A stretch of DNA of 5,943 nucleotides. Source: Acidobacteriota bacterium. Lineage in GTDB: Bacteria > Acidobacteriota > Terriglobia > Acidiferrales > UBA7541. Position numbers and translations under genes: made by a program. Below, one piece after another: positions 1-5,313 of this stretch (the stretch's first letter is position 1; every line of letters starts with the position of its first letter). The stretch spans positions 1-5,943 of the forward strand of contig PMOP01000255.1 of assembly GCA_003161495.1 (NCBI GenBank), given 5' to 3'. The notes beneath the pieces were generated by a model. That model saw only the letters and a program-made list of their open reading frames with translations. It had not been told where the DNA came from and made no database searches.

Positions 1-225
1 ATGAGCATCATGGCGACGCTCAACGATTTGCTCGTGGAATCGCGCACGCATTCGCTGGAGCAGAAGGGCCGCCCCGCGCGATCCATCGACGGGCACGAGG
101 CCGTAGTAGCCGCGCTGCGACGCAAGGACCCCGAGGGCGCTTCGCAAGCGATGTATAACCACATCGACCAGATTGCCGATCTGCAGCTGCACGCACAGAA
201 AAATCCGAATTCCCCCACCAAGTAG
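1..225 (+). CDS. GntR/FadR-family transcriptional regulator, C-terminal fragment (FCD domain), 5' truncated by window edge
   Basis: These are the last 74 codons of what is most likely a FadR-subfamily GntR regulator, a cytoplasmic dimeric repressor or activator whose FCD domain binds a small carboxylate effector, often through a metal ion. The sequence GHEAVVAALRRKDPEGASQAMYNHI (residues 31-55 split here as GHEAVVAAL then RRKDPEGASQAMYNHI) is the typical end of an FCD domain. His32 and His54 lie 22 residues apart, as expected for the last two metal-ligand histidines of that family. The frame is open to base 1, and family members run about 220-260 residues, so some 150-180 residues including the winged-helix DNA-binding domain should lie upstream. 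The ATG at base 1 is therefore probably an internal methionine. The effector cannot be told from this fragment. The stop at 223-225 is followed 29 bases later by the next plus-strand gene, so the two may be co-transcribed. Confidence 0.75.
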   Translation: MSIMATLNDLLVESRTHSLEQKGRPARSIDGHEAVVAALRRKDPEGASQAMYNHIDQIADLQLHAQKNPNSPTK

Positions 226-226
226 C

Positions 227-254
227 CGGAGACGCAACAACGGAGACGCAACAA
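227..254 (+). repeat. Perfect 14-bp tandem direct repeat carrying two ribosome-binding sites
   Basis: The unit CGGAGACGCAACAA occurs at 227-240 and again, with no spacer and no mismatch, at 241-254. It fills nearly all of the gap between the regulator stop and the ATG at 255. Each unit contains GGAG. The second copy (242-245) sits 9 bases before the ATG and is the functional-looking Shine-Dalgarno site, while the first is 14 bases too far upstream to serve this start. It looks like a small replication-slippage duplication. Confidence 0.85.
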
Positions 255-1046
255 ATGGACGAGAGCCTGCGAGCACAGATCGATTCAAATCTATCGCATC
301 TCGACAGCTTGATCCGGCGCGGGCGCCGGCTTCGCGAAACTTTAGCCGAAAATCCCTCGGACTTATCCGCGCTCGTGGCCAATCGCGCCTGGCAGCAGGA
401 TATAGGCGTGGCGATCAATCAATTGTCCGGCGGGAGCAAGGCTCATTGGCTAGCGCGCGCGTTCAGCGAAGCATTTCTGCTGCGCACGGCATCCGGCCAG
501 GTGATTGAAGCGGTTGCGCCGGCGGAGATCGTCGAGCGACTTGTCGGCGTCCTCGATCAAGCGGTCCTTTCGCTGTCACGCATGAATGATGGACAGAGCG
601 GATCTACTTCGCCAGCCGCTGCGCCGCTCCCCCGCCGATTTGAATTCGTTCACAACGTCGAACTGCGTCCCGTCGTCGAGCAAGCGTACACCGACAGCCG
701 GGACGCACTGGAGCAAGGCCAATACGACACAGCGCTGATCAACTCTAGCGGAATCCTCGAAGCGATCGTGACGGATGCGCTGGAACACCAGGGACTCAAT
801 GCGCTCACCGAAGCGGGGGTCCCCGCCGGAAAAATTGCCGATTGGTCCTTCAACGATCGCCTCGCTGTCGCGGAGCGAGCCGGCCTCATTCGCGGCGGAT
901 GCGCGCGCCTTCCGGAAATCGCGCGGAAATATCGAGACCTCACCGACGCGGACGGCAACCCTCAATTGACCGTAACCGAGCGCGATGCGCGGCGAACCAC
1001 GCAAGTCCTCCACGTAGTGATGAGAGATTTGGATCCGGGAAGATAG
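255..1046 (+). CDS. Hypothetical two-domain helical protein, possible degenerate HEPN/Abi-C/DUF4145-type C-terminal domain
   Basis: This 263-residue protein is cytoplasmic as far as can be seen: it has no signal peptide or membrane segment. I do not recognise a named family with certainty. Residues 1-112 form a predicted helical domain rich in Arg, Leu and Ala. Residues 113-127 are a Ser/Gly/Pro/Ala linker (NDGQSGSTSPAAAPLP). Residues 128-258 form a second helical domain. This C-terminal half has the order seen in HEPN, DUF4145 and abortive-infection C-terminal domains: a helix with ALEQGQYDTALINSSGILEA (151-170), a helix before AERAGLI (206-212), then IARKYRDLTDADGNP (222-236), where relatives usually read YRN-x-x-HP. 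The RNase-type R-x4-6-H motif is absent because no histidine follows Arg227, so nuclease activity is doubtful. The start at ATG 255 has GGAG at 242-245. It follows a GntR-type regulator by 29 bases, but no functional link is established. The reading frame is well supported; the domain call is inference. Confidence 0.7.
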   Translation: MDESLRAQIDSNLSHLDSLIRRGRRLRETLAENPSDLSALVANRAWQQDIGVAINQLSGGSKAHWLARAFSEAFLLRTASGQVIEAVAPAEIVERLVGVLDQAVLSLSRMNDGQSGSTSPAAAPLPRRFEFVHNVELRPVVEQAYTDSRDALEQGQYDTALINSSGILEAIVTDALEHQGLNALTEAGVPAGKIADWSFNDRLAVAERAGLIRGGCARLPEIARKYRDLTDADGNPQLTVTERDARRTTQVLHVVMRDLDPGR

Positions 1047-1052
1047 TTTTTC

Positions 1053-1128
1053 AGTAGGACGGGCTTCAGCCTGTCGGTTTTCCGCGCGTAAAAAAATTCA
1101 AAACCGACAGGCTGAAGCCCGTCCTACT
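1053..1128. repeat. Long perfect inverted repeat (REP-like palindrome, copy 1) between convergent genes
   Basis: Arms 1053-1081 and 1100-1128 are perfect 29-bp reverse complements around an 18-base A-rich loop. The arms contain GGGCTTCAGCCTGTC followed by GGTTTT, closely related to the element at 1922-1987. The structure starts 7 bases after the stop of the plus-strand gene and ends exactly one base before the stop codon (1129-1131) of the minus-strand gene. It could stop or protect transcripts from both sides. However, neither side is followed by a clear run of Ts, so it is not a standard intrinsic terminator; a REP/MITE-like dispersed palindrome fits better. Confidence 0.85.
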
Positions 1129-1851
1129 TTAAATCTGAGAATCCTTCTCCGTCTCGGCGGGAAGCATCCAAAGGCCTGCAATTTCCCCGGACGGGTCGAA
1201 CGCGATGCGAACGATCATCGGCCCGTTTTCGAACGCGCAGCGGACATCCACGCGGTCAAATTCAGGATCTTTGCGCGCGACCTTGATGTTCTTGAAAGGG
1301 CCGAGATGCATCATGACGTGCATCCACGACGCTTCCAGGCGATCGCCGGGCATCGCTTCTTTCATCTGATCGTTGAATCTTGTGCTCACTTCCTTGAACT
1401 GCTGCTGCCCCAGCAGGTCCGTGATCGCCCGGGCCGATGCTTCCATGCTTTCCGGGCTGACATCGGAAACGGGAGCGATCCGAAAATAAGTAATCCGGTT
1501 CGAGTCGTCAAACATCAGCTTCAATTCGACTTTGTAGTGTTCGAATTGGCTCTTCGAAACATAAATCGGAGCGCCCTGCACCGTCCTCGTGGTTTGCGAA
1601 ATTTGCGCCTGGAACGAGCCTGCCACGCCCGTCAGTTCGTCCCGCGCGCCTTTCAAGTCGCTTTCGCTCACGGAATCCTTCAGGTCGGCGCTGAAGCGTT
1701 CGCGAACCGAAGCGAGCGCACCATGAGCGAATTCCTCCATGACGTCCTTGGTGGTCGACAGGCGTTTCTCATCGTCCGACTGCGCGAGTGCAAGACATTG
1801 AGTTCCCAAACCGATCATCAGCAGCAGGAGGAAATATCGTAGCGGGCGCAT
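1129..1851 (-). CDS. Exported protein with two tandem DUF3887-like domains
   Basis: This 240-residue protein is predicted to be exported by the Sec system. Residues 1-23 are a signal peptide (Arg2/Arg5, hydrophobic FLLLLMIGLG, cleavage probably after ALA23). Cys19 lacks a lipobox context, so it is not an obvious lipoprotein. Residues 138-232 match the DUF3887 pattern: a helix, RFNDQMKEAMPGDRL (158-172), LGPFKNI (183-189), then a strand-rich end VRIAFDPSGEIAGLWMLP (214-231). Residues 32-126 look like a diverged second copy with the same landmarks: RFSADLKDSV (52-61), AGSF (77-80) and KLMFDDSNRITYFRI (111-125). The offset between copies is a steady 104-106 residues. DUF3887 also occurs as the N-terminal part of some alpha/beta hydrolases, but no hydrolase domain is present here, and its biochemical role is unknown. 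The ATG at 1851 has a strong GGAGGG (1862-1857 on the minus strand) 5 bases upstream. The gene lies downstream of the rhodanese-like gene on the same strand, separated by a palindrome. Confidence 0.85.
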   Translation of the reverse strand: MRPLRYFLLLLMIGLGTQCLALAQSDDEKRLSTTKDVMEEFAHGALASVRERFSADLKDSVSESDLKGARDELTGVAGSFQAQISQTTRTVQGAPIYVSKSQFEHYKVELKLMFDDSNRITYFRIAPVSDVSPESMEASARAITDLLGQQQFKEVSTRFNDQMKEAMPGDRLEASWMHVMMHLGPFKNIKVARKDPEFDRVDVRCAFENGPMIVRIAFDPSGEIAGLWMLPAETEKDSQI

Positions 1852-1856
1852 GGTGA

Positions 1857-1862
1857 CCCTCC
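1857..1862 (-). promoter_or_regulatory. Strong Shine-Dalgarno site for the DUF3887 gene
   Basis: Read on the minus strand this is GGAGGG, followed by 5 bases (TCACC) and the ATG at 1851. It is the best ribosome-binding site in the window and fixes the start of the tandem DUF3887 protein. Confidence 0.75.
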
Positions 1863-1921
1863 AGTTTTGAAAAAGAGGCTGACTACGAGGACGGTAGCAC
1901 GAGAGGATAGTATCACCAGTG

Positions 1922-1987
1922 GCGCAGGCTTCAGCCTGTGGGTTTTAGTCCATGCCAGGCCGAAACCCCACAGGCTGAAGCCTGTGC
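1922..1987. repeat. Long inverted repeat (REP-like palindrome, copy 2) between codirectional genes
   Basis: Arms 1922-1942 and 1967-1987 pair over 21 bp with one mismatch, which is a G-U wobble if transcribed. Pairing continues inward as TTT/AAA after a single bulged C. Each arm contains GCAGGCTTCAGCCTGTGGG or its complement, sharing GGCTTCAGCCTGT and GGTTTT with copy 1. It lies between the stop of the rhodanese-like gene (2015) and the start of the DUF3887 gene (1851), both on the minus strand. It might attenuate or separate their transcripts, but no T-run follows it. Confidence 0.8.
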
Positions 1988-2014
1988 AACACGTATTCCA
2001 ATTATAAATCTTGC

Positions 2015-2440
2015 CTATTTCTCGGCGTTGGCTAGCGGCTTCTCGGGCGCGTACTTGACCAGAGTGCCGCCCTCCGACTCGTAAACTTGCGCGCCGATCG
2101 CGCCCGCGATTTTGAATCCTTTGCTTTCCAATAAATCCGCCGCAAGCCCTGCACGGTGGGCGTGATTGGAGACCAATACGAGCGGCTTGTCCCTGGGGAT
2201 TTCGGCGAGATGCTTTTCGAGATCCGCGGCCTGGATGTTGAGGTAAACAGGAAACCCGCCATTCATGGCGATTTCCGTGGGACGCCGCACATCGATCAAC
2301 CGCACCTGCCCGGGATTTGCCAGCAGCGCGTCAAATTCCGCCCGGGTCAGGATCTTCGCATGCGATGCCTGGGCGGCGCCGGGTTGCTGCGCAAAACTGG
2401 CAGCCGAAGCCAGCAAAATCAACACTAAAAGTTTTCTCAT
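2015..2440 (-). CDS. Exported rhodanese-like domain protein lacking the catalytic cysteine
   Basis: This is a 141-residue single-domain protein from the chosen start. Residues 1-17 form a short signal peptide (MRKLLVLILLASAASFA, then QQ), placing it in the periplasm or outside. Residues 28-130 follow the rhodanese fold: LLANPGQVRLIDVRRPTEI with Asp50 in the conserved LIDVR motif, then the active-site strand and loop PLVLVSNHAHRAGLAADLL, then a helix and KGFKIAGAIGAQ. In active rhodaneses the loop is C-x-x-G-x-R; here it reads S-N-H-A-H-R, with Ser91 replacing Cys, Ala replacing Gly and Arg96 kept. Sulfurtransferase activity is therefore unlikely, and a binding or structural role is more plausible. 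The frame stays open to an ATG at 2455, giving five extra residues, but that start has no ribosome-binding site. The ATG at 2440 has GGAG 9 bases upstream and places the charged start of the signal peptide correctly. It lies 140 bases downstream of the 814-residue protein gene on the same strand. Confidence 0.85.
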   Translation of the reverse strand: MRKLLVLILLASAASFAQQPGAAQASHAKILTRAEFDALLANPGQVRLIDVRRPTEIAMNGGFPVYLNIQAADLEKHLAEIPRDKPLVLVSNHAHRAGLAADLLESKGFKIAGAIGAQVYESEGGTLVKYAPEKPLANAEK

Positions 2441-2449
2441 CGCAACATT

Positions 2450-2453
2450 CTCC
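2450..2453 (-). promoter_or_regulatory. Shine-Dalgarno site deciding the start of the rhodanese-like gene
   Basis: GGAG on the minus strand (2453 down to 2450) lies 9 bases before the ATG at 2440. It overlaps the alternative upstream ATG at 2455, which itself is preceded only by A/T-rich sequence without purine-rich complementarity to 16S rRNA. This favours the 141-residue over the 146-residue product. Confidence 0.6.
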
Positions 2454-2501
2454 ATTTTATTTTAAATAATTGCTTCTCGATATTCTCCCACGGCGAAGCC
2501 G

Positions 2502-2526
2502 CGCCACAAAGAGGGTTCGTGTGGCG
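2502..2526. repeat. Short inverted repeat in the gap between the 814-residue and rhodanese-like genes
   Basis: CGCCACA (2502-2508) and TGTGGCG (2520-2526) are a perfect 7-bp inverted repeat with an 11-base loop, located about 55 bases after the stop of the upstream minus-strand gene. A smaller hairpin, CGGC-GAA-GCCG (2491-2501), and TCGCC-GAGA-GGCGA (2545-2558) lie on either side. None is followed on the minus strand by a T-run, so terminator function is only possible. Confidence 0.35.
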
Positions 2527-2580
2527 AAAAGATGGAAGCGAATGTCGCCGAGAGGCGATTCCTATTTTCTGAAAGTTTTC

Positions 2581-5025
2581 TTAAGGCAGGACGATCATGG
2601 CGCGCAAATTGGATCCCTGCGCACCGGGTGGATTCAGGCCATAAAGGTAGCCGTCATTGTTTAAGTAATGATAATCCTCAAAGCCGGCGACCTTGTACTG
2701 AGTTCCGGTTTGCGGATCGACGACGTCGAGCCTGCCGACAACGGAATTCTCGCGCTTGCGATCGATTTGATCGGCAATATTTTTTAGTTGCTCGTTGGCA
2801 TGGGCGATCATCTCGGAAGTCAGCCGTTGATCGCCGGCGACATTTTCCTGCGCGCTCTCGTAAATCTGCCGGGAGCTGTCGTTCTCTTGCCGCGCGCCGG
2901 CGCTTGCGGCGTCTTTCTGCCGCGCTTCCCATTCCGGATTAAATTTCGAGCTTTGCAGCATCTGCGCAAGCACTTTTTCGCCATCCTGCTCGCGCCCGGT
3001 GAACGCGATGTAGCCGTACAATCTGTAGACAAACCACATGGCGGAAGCGCCGGGGGCCATTCGGATCGTGGCGGCGATGTACTTGCCTTTTAATGGCCGG
3101 CCGCCGACGTTGCATGTAAAGGAAACCTCACCGGCGGTGAGATGCGCATCCGTGAAACCCTCCATTGCCGCCGACTGCGCGAACGCGGAAGCAAGATCTT
3201 CGCGAGCGTCCGCGGAATTAATTTGAGGGTCGCTGCACTGGCGCGACAAAAGCGTCCGGACATAGGATTGCGCGAATTGTTTTCCCGAATTGTAGCCGAG
3301 GACTTCGAGTTTCGTTCCGTCGCCTAATGTCTGGAATGTGCCTTCGCCAAGCCCGGCCGCGGAGAGCGCTTGCGTGGGTTGCAGGAACGCGCCGACCAAC
3401 GAGTCGCCCATCGACGCGCGCACCAAGCCGTCCGGAGAAACCATGGATACGGAATAGCGCGCATCCACTGGGCTCAGGCGATATCCGCCGCCAATCGCAT
3501 GCCAGCCCTGCGGAACGGACACAGTAAAAGCGCTTTCGTGGGGATCGCTCCAGTTTACAAAGTTCAACTCCCTGGCCGCGGAACCGTTCGCCGCTTCCGG
3601 CACACCTTCGCTCGAAGATATCGGGACGACGTGAAAACTTTTCAGAATGGCGGCAAAGGAGTCTGTCGAATCGCGGTAAACTTCTCCGGGCGCTTCCATA
3701 CCGTAAAAACAAACGGAGGCGGCTCCCGGACCATTGGCCCAGCTCAGCACGGCCGATCCGCTGCGTTCGGCGCCCATTCCCATAACTCGCGTAGCATTGG
3801 TCATGGTTTGTACGGCGCTCCAGGGCATTAGGGCATCGAACTTGCGAGCCAACTCCTGAACCATCGCCGCGGCGCCTTGCGCGTCTAGTTCAGATTGTTG
3901 GAGGTGCAGCGGCCAAATCAGGATTTCTTCGCCGCGCGTTCCGTGCAGGACAACCTGGCCGCTGGAGCTTACCTTGCCAACCGTCCAACTCGCCGGCAGA
4001 TTCACAACAAATCCAGAGGGATCTTTATGCGTGGTCCAGGATTTGGGCAGAGTCTCGGGCTGCGGGCTGGCAACGCGTACTTCCATTAAATCCTGCGAAG
4101 GCGGCTCAGGATTTGAAGTTGCGGAAGTCTCGGAAGGCGCAACGACTGCGACAAGTTCTCTTTTCTTGCGATCGTATTCGTCCTTGGTCAAAACACCGTC
4201 TTCGTACGCCTGATCCAAGGCTTTCTTTACCGTCGAAATGTTGTGTTGTCGAAGATCACTGGAATACAGCGCGTCCTTTTTAGTCTGGTATTCGTCGGCG
4301 CTAATGGCTCCGCCTTTTAAAGCGGCGTCCAGCGCGGCAAGTTTTTTTCTGTCCCTGACGGAAAGAGGAGGAGAGGCCGCATCGGTTCCGCCAGCGTCAG
4401 CGCCCGCAGTCGACGCCGCCATTGCCGGGGCGCCGCCCGAGGCAATGAGGGTGCGGGCGGGTACGCCATTCAGCGTCAAGGACTGGATCATTTCCTGCGA
4501 TATTTTGTAGTCGGAAATCGATTGCTGGCCCTGCGGGTTATTGGCGGAGGAGGAAGCGATGACGGCGTAGGAGAATCCGTTGGCGGCAAAGGTCTCCAGG
4601 TAGACGCGCGTGCGAGGCGCGCCGGAGGTCCCCGGCGCATCGCCGACGATAAATATCCGCGGTTGACCAGCGATGGTTCGCAAACCTCGGTCCGACACGC
4701 GGTAGCCGGGATGAGTGTTCTGAATTTCAGTATTGAGGGCTTGGAGAAAAGTAGCGGGGTCAATTCCCTTTTGCAGAAAGATTTGCACGTAAGCATCCAC
4801 GCCGTGAACAATGGTTACGCCGGAAGCGCCGCCGGCTTTATAGGGCTTGGCGACCCATCCGGGAGGGACTTGGATCGTAAAATGCTGCTGAGAATCGACG
4901 TAAACCGTGTCCGCATAAGCTATCCCGCCGCAACTAAAAATTAAGCCCCAAACGAAACCAGCAAGTGACGCGGAAAACAGCGTCCTCTTGTTCCTCGCCG
5001 CTCTTGAAATGCTCATAAGACGCAT
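2581..5025 (-). CDS. Large exported multi-module protein: three PsbP/DUF1795-like modules with a central SHOCT-like repeat pair
   Basis: The product is 814 residues from the chosen start. Residues 1-38 are a signal sequence with a basic N-region (RAARNKR), hydrophobic core and cleavage after AYA38, so it is exported; no other membrane segment is evident. Three modules begin with the pattern (D/S)-x-x-x-F-x-(V/I)-x-(V/L)-P-x-x-W typical of PsbP-like or DUF1795-like beta-rich domains: about 40-185 (FTIQVPPGW), 328-467 (FVVNLPASW) and 487-697 (FTVSVPQGW). Between the first two are two short SHOCT-like helical hairpins, about 226-253 (LKGGAISADEYQTKKDAL) and 266-291 (AYEDGVLTKDEYDRKKREL), joined to an Ala/Gly/Ser-rich linker (190-220). 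A probable coiled coil (730-760) precedes a tail with DPQTGTQYKV and DYHYLNNDGYLYGLNPPG (about 770-800). Its function is unknown; ligand binding or scaffolding at the envelope is inference. The frame extends to a TTG at 5100, but the ATG at 5025 has GGAAG 6 bases upstream and fits the signal peptide; ATG 5016 is another option. Confidence 0.85.
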   Translation of the reverse strand: MRLMSISRAARNKRTLFSASLAGFVWGLIFSCGGIAYADTVYVDSQQHFTIQVPPGWVAKPYKAGGASGVTIVHGVDAYVQIFLQKGIDPATFLQALNTEIQNTHPGYRVSDRGLRTIAGQPRIFIVGDAPGTSGAPRTRVYLETFAANGFSYAVIASSSANNPQGQQSISDYKISQEMIQSLTLNGVPARTLIASGGAPAMAASTAGADAGGTDAASPPLSVRDRKKLAALDAALKGGAISADEYQTKKDALYSSDLRQHNISTVKKALDQAYEDGVLTKDEYDRKKRELVAVVAPSETSATSNPEPPSQDLMEVRVASPQPETLPKSWTTHKDPSGFVVNLPASWTVGKVSSSGQVVLHGTRGEEILIWPLHLQQSELDAQGAAAMVQELARKFDALMPWSAVQTMTNATRVMGMGAERSGSAVLSWANGPGAASVCFYGMEAPGEVYRDSTDSFAAILKSFHVVPISSSEGVPEAANGSAARELNFVNWSDPHESAFTVSVPQGWHAIGGGYRLSPVDARYSVSMVSPDGLVRASMGDSLVGAFLQPTQALSAAGLGEGTFQTLGDGTKLEVLGYNSGKQFAQSYVRTLLSRQCSDPQINSADAREDLASAFAQSAAMEGFTDAHLTAGEVSFTCNVGGRPLKGKYIAATIRMAPGASAMWFVYRLYGYIAFTGREQDGEKVLAQMLQSSKFNPEWEARQKDAASAGARQENDSSRQIYESAQENVAGDQRLTSEMIAHANEQLKNIADQIDRKRENSVVGRLDVVDPQTGTQYKVAGFEDYHYLNNDGYLYGLNPPGAQGSNLRAMIVLP

Positions 5026-5031
5026 GCACCA

Positions 5032-5036
5032 CTTCC
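5032..5036 (-). promoter_or_regulatory. Ribosome-binding site supporting ATG 5025
   Basis: GGAAG on the minus strand (5036 down to 5032) is 6 bases before the ATG at 5025. It is a moderate match, but the upstream TTG at 5100 has no better site, and the 25 residues that start would add (MRCQRVEINI...) precede, and do not resemble, a signal peptide. Confidence 0.4.
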
Positions 5037-5071
5037 AGCTGCCCTTTGCGACAATCCGGCAACCTAATAAA

Positions 5072-5100
5072 ATGTTAATTTCAACTCTCTGGCACCGCAA
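5072..5100 (-). promoter_or_regulatory. Candidate sigma-70-like promoter for the 814-residue protein gene
   Basis: On the minus strand TTGCGG (5100-5095) and TAACAT (5077-5072) are separated by 17 bases in a locally A/T-rich patch that stands out in the GC-rich surroundings. Transcription would start near 5065, leaving a leader of about 40 bases before ATG 5025 and excluding the TTG start at 5100. The match is 3/6 and 4/6, so this is weak by sequence alone. Confidence 0.25.
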
Positions 5101-5180
5101 GATATCTACAGAGCATCCAGGCTGCCATTGGGCAGACCCATCGCGCGAACTTGATTGCGCGTGGTTCTATGATCGGCTTC

Positions 5181-5208
5181 TTGTGGAAAATTCTTAACCT
5201 GTTATCAA
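5181..5208 (+). promoter_or_regulatory. Candidate promoter for the SGNH hydrolase gene
   Basis: TTGTGG (5181-5186) and TATCAA (5203-5208) have a 16-base spacer, and the latter is preceded by TGT, giving an extended -10 form (TG-n-TATCAA). The leader to ATG 5314 would be about 100 bases. The gap 5026-5313 between the divergent genes otherwise shows only short inverted repeats (for example CTGCC/GGCAG at 5122-5135) and no coding signal I would support. Confidence 0.22.
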
Positions 5209-5298
5209 GGATTTACCAACGATACGCCTTGCGAACCGTTCCAGGAGCCAGGGCGTTGATGTCCGCATCCGCCAGGTATAGGCTTAGGCCGACGCTTC

Positions 5299-5304
5299 AG
5301 GGGA
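5299..5304 (+). promoter_or_regulatory. Shine-Dalgarno site for the SGNH hydrolase gene
   Basis: AGGGGA lies 9 bases before the ATG at 5314 and fixes that start, which also places the signal peptide at the N-terminus. Confidence 0.6.
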
Positions 5305-5313
5305 AATTGTTCC

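Noticed and set aside
1..225. A complete small protein starting at base 1
   Set aside because: The sequence matches only the end of an FCD domain, and the frame is open to the window edge, so the ATG there is most likely internal.
20..418. Minus-strand open frame of 132 codons across the regulator end and the following gene
   Set aside because: It spans two well-supported plus-strand genes, its product is Arg/Ser/Cys-rich low-complexity sequence typical of antisense frames in GC-rich DNA, and it has no ribosome-binding site or family resemblance.
1053..1128. Intrinsic transcription terminator
   Set aside because: The stem is long and perfect, but the sequence following it on either strand has no proper T-run, and a related element occurs elsewhere in the window, which fits a REP-like repeat better.
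1053..1128. CRISPR-like repeat unit
   Set aside because: Only two diverged copies exist, 800 bases apart with a whole gene between them, so there is no repeat-spacer pattern.
1306..1842. Plus-strand open frame of 178 codons
   Set aside because: It lies entirely antisense to the DUF3887 gene, which has a signal peptide, a strong ribosome-binding site and internal domain repeats; the antisense product is His/Arg-rich with no recognisable motif.
1053..1987. Two palindromes as terminal inverted repeats of a mobile element carrying the DUF3887 gene
   Set aside because: Each is itself a complete hairpin, not a single inverted end; the gene between encodes no transposase and no target-site duplication is seen at the outer borders.
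3218..3712. Minus-strand open frame of 164 codons in another frame of the 814-residue gene
   Set aside because: It is an Arg-rich out-of-frame shadow of the third PsbP-like module; the in-frame protein has consistent module motifs throughout.
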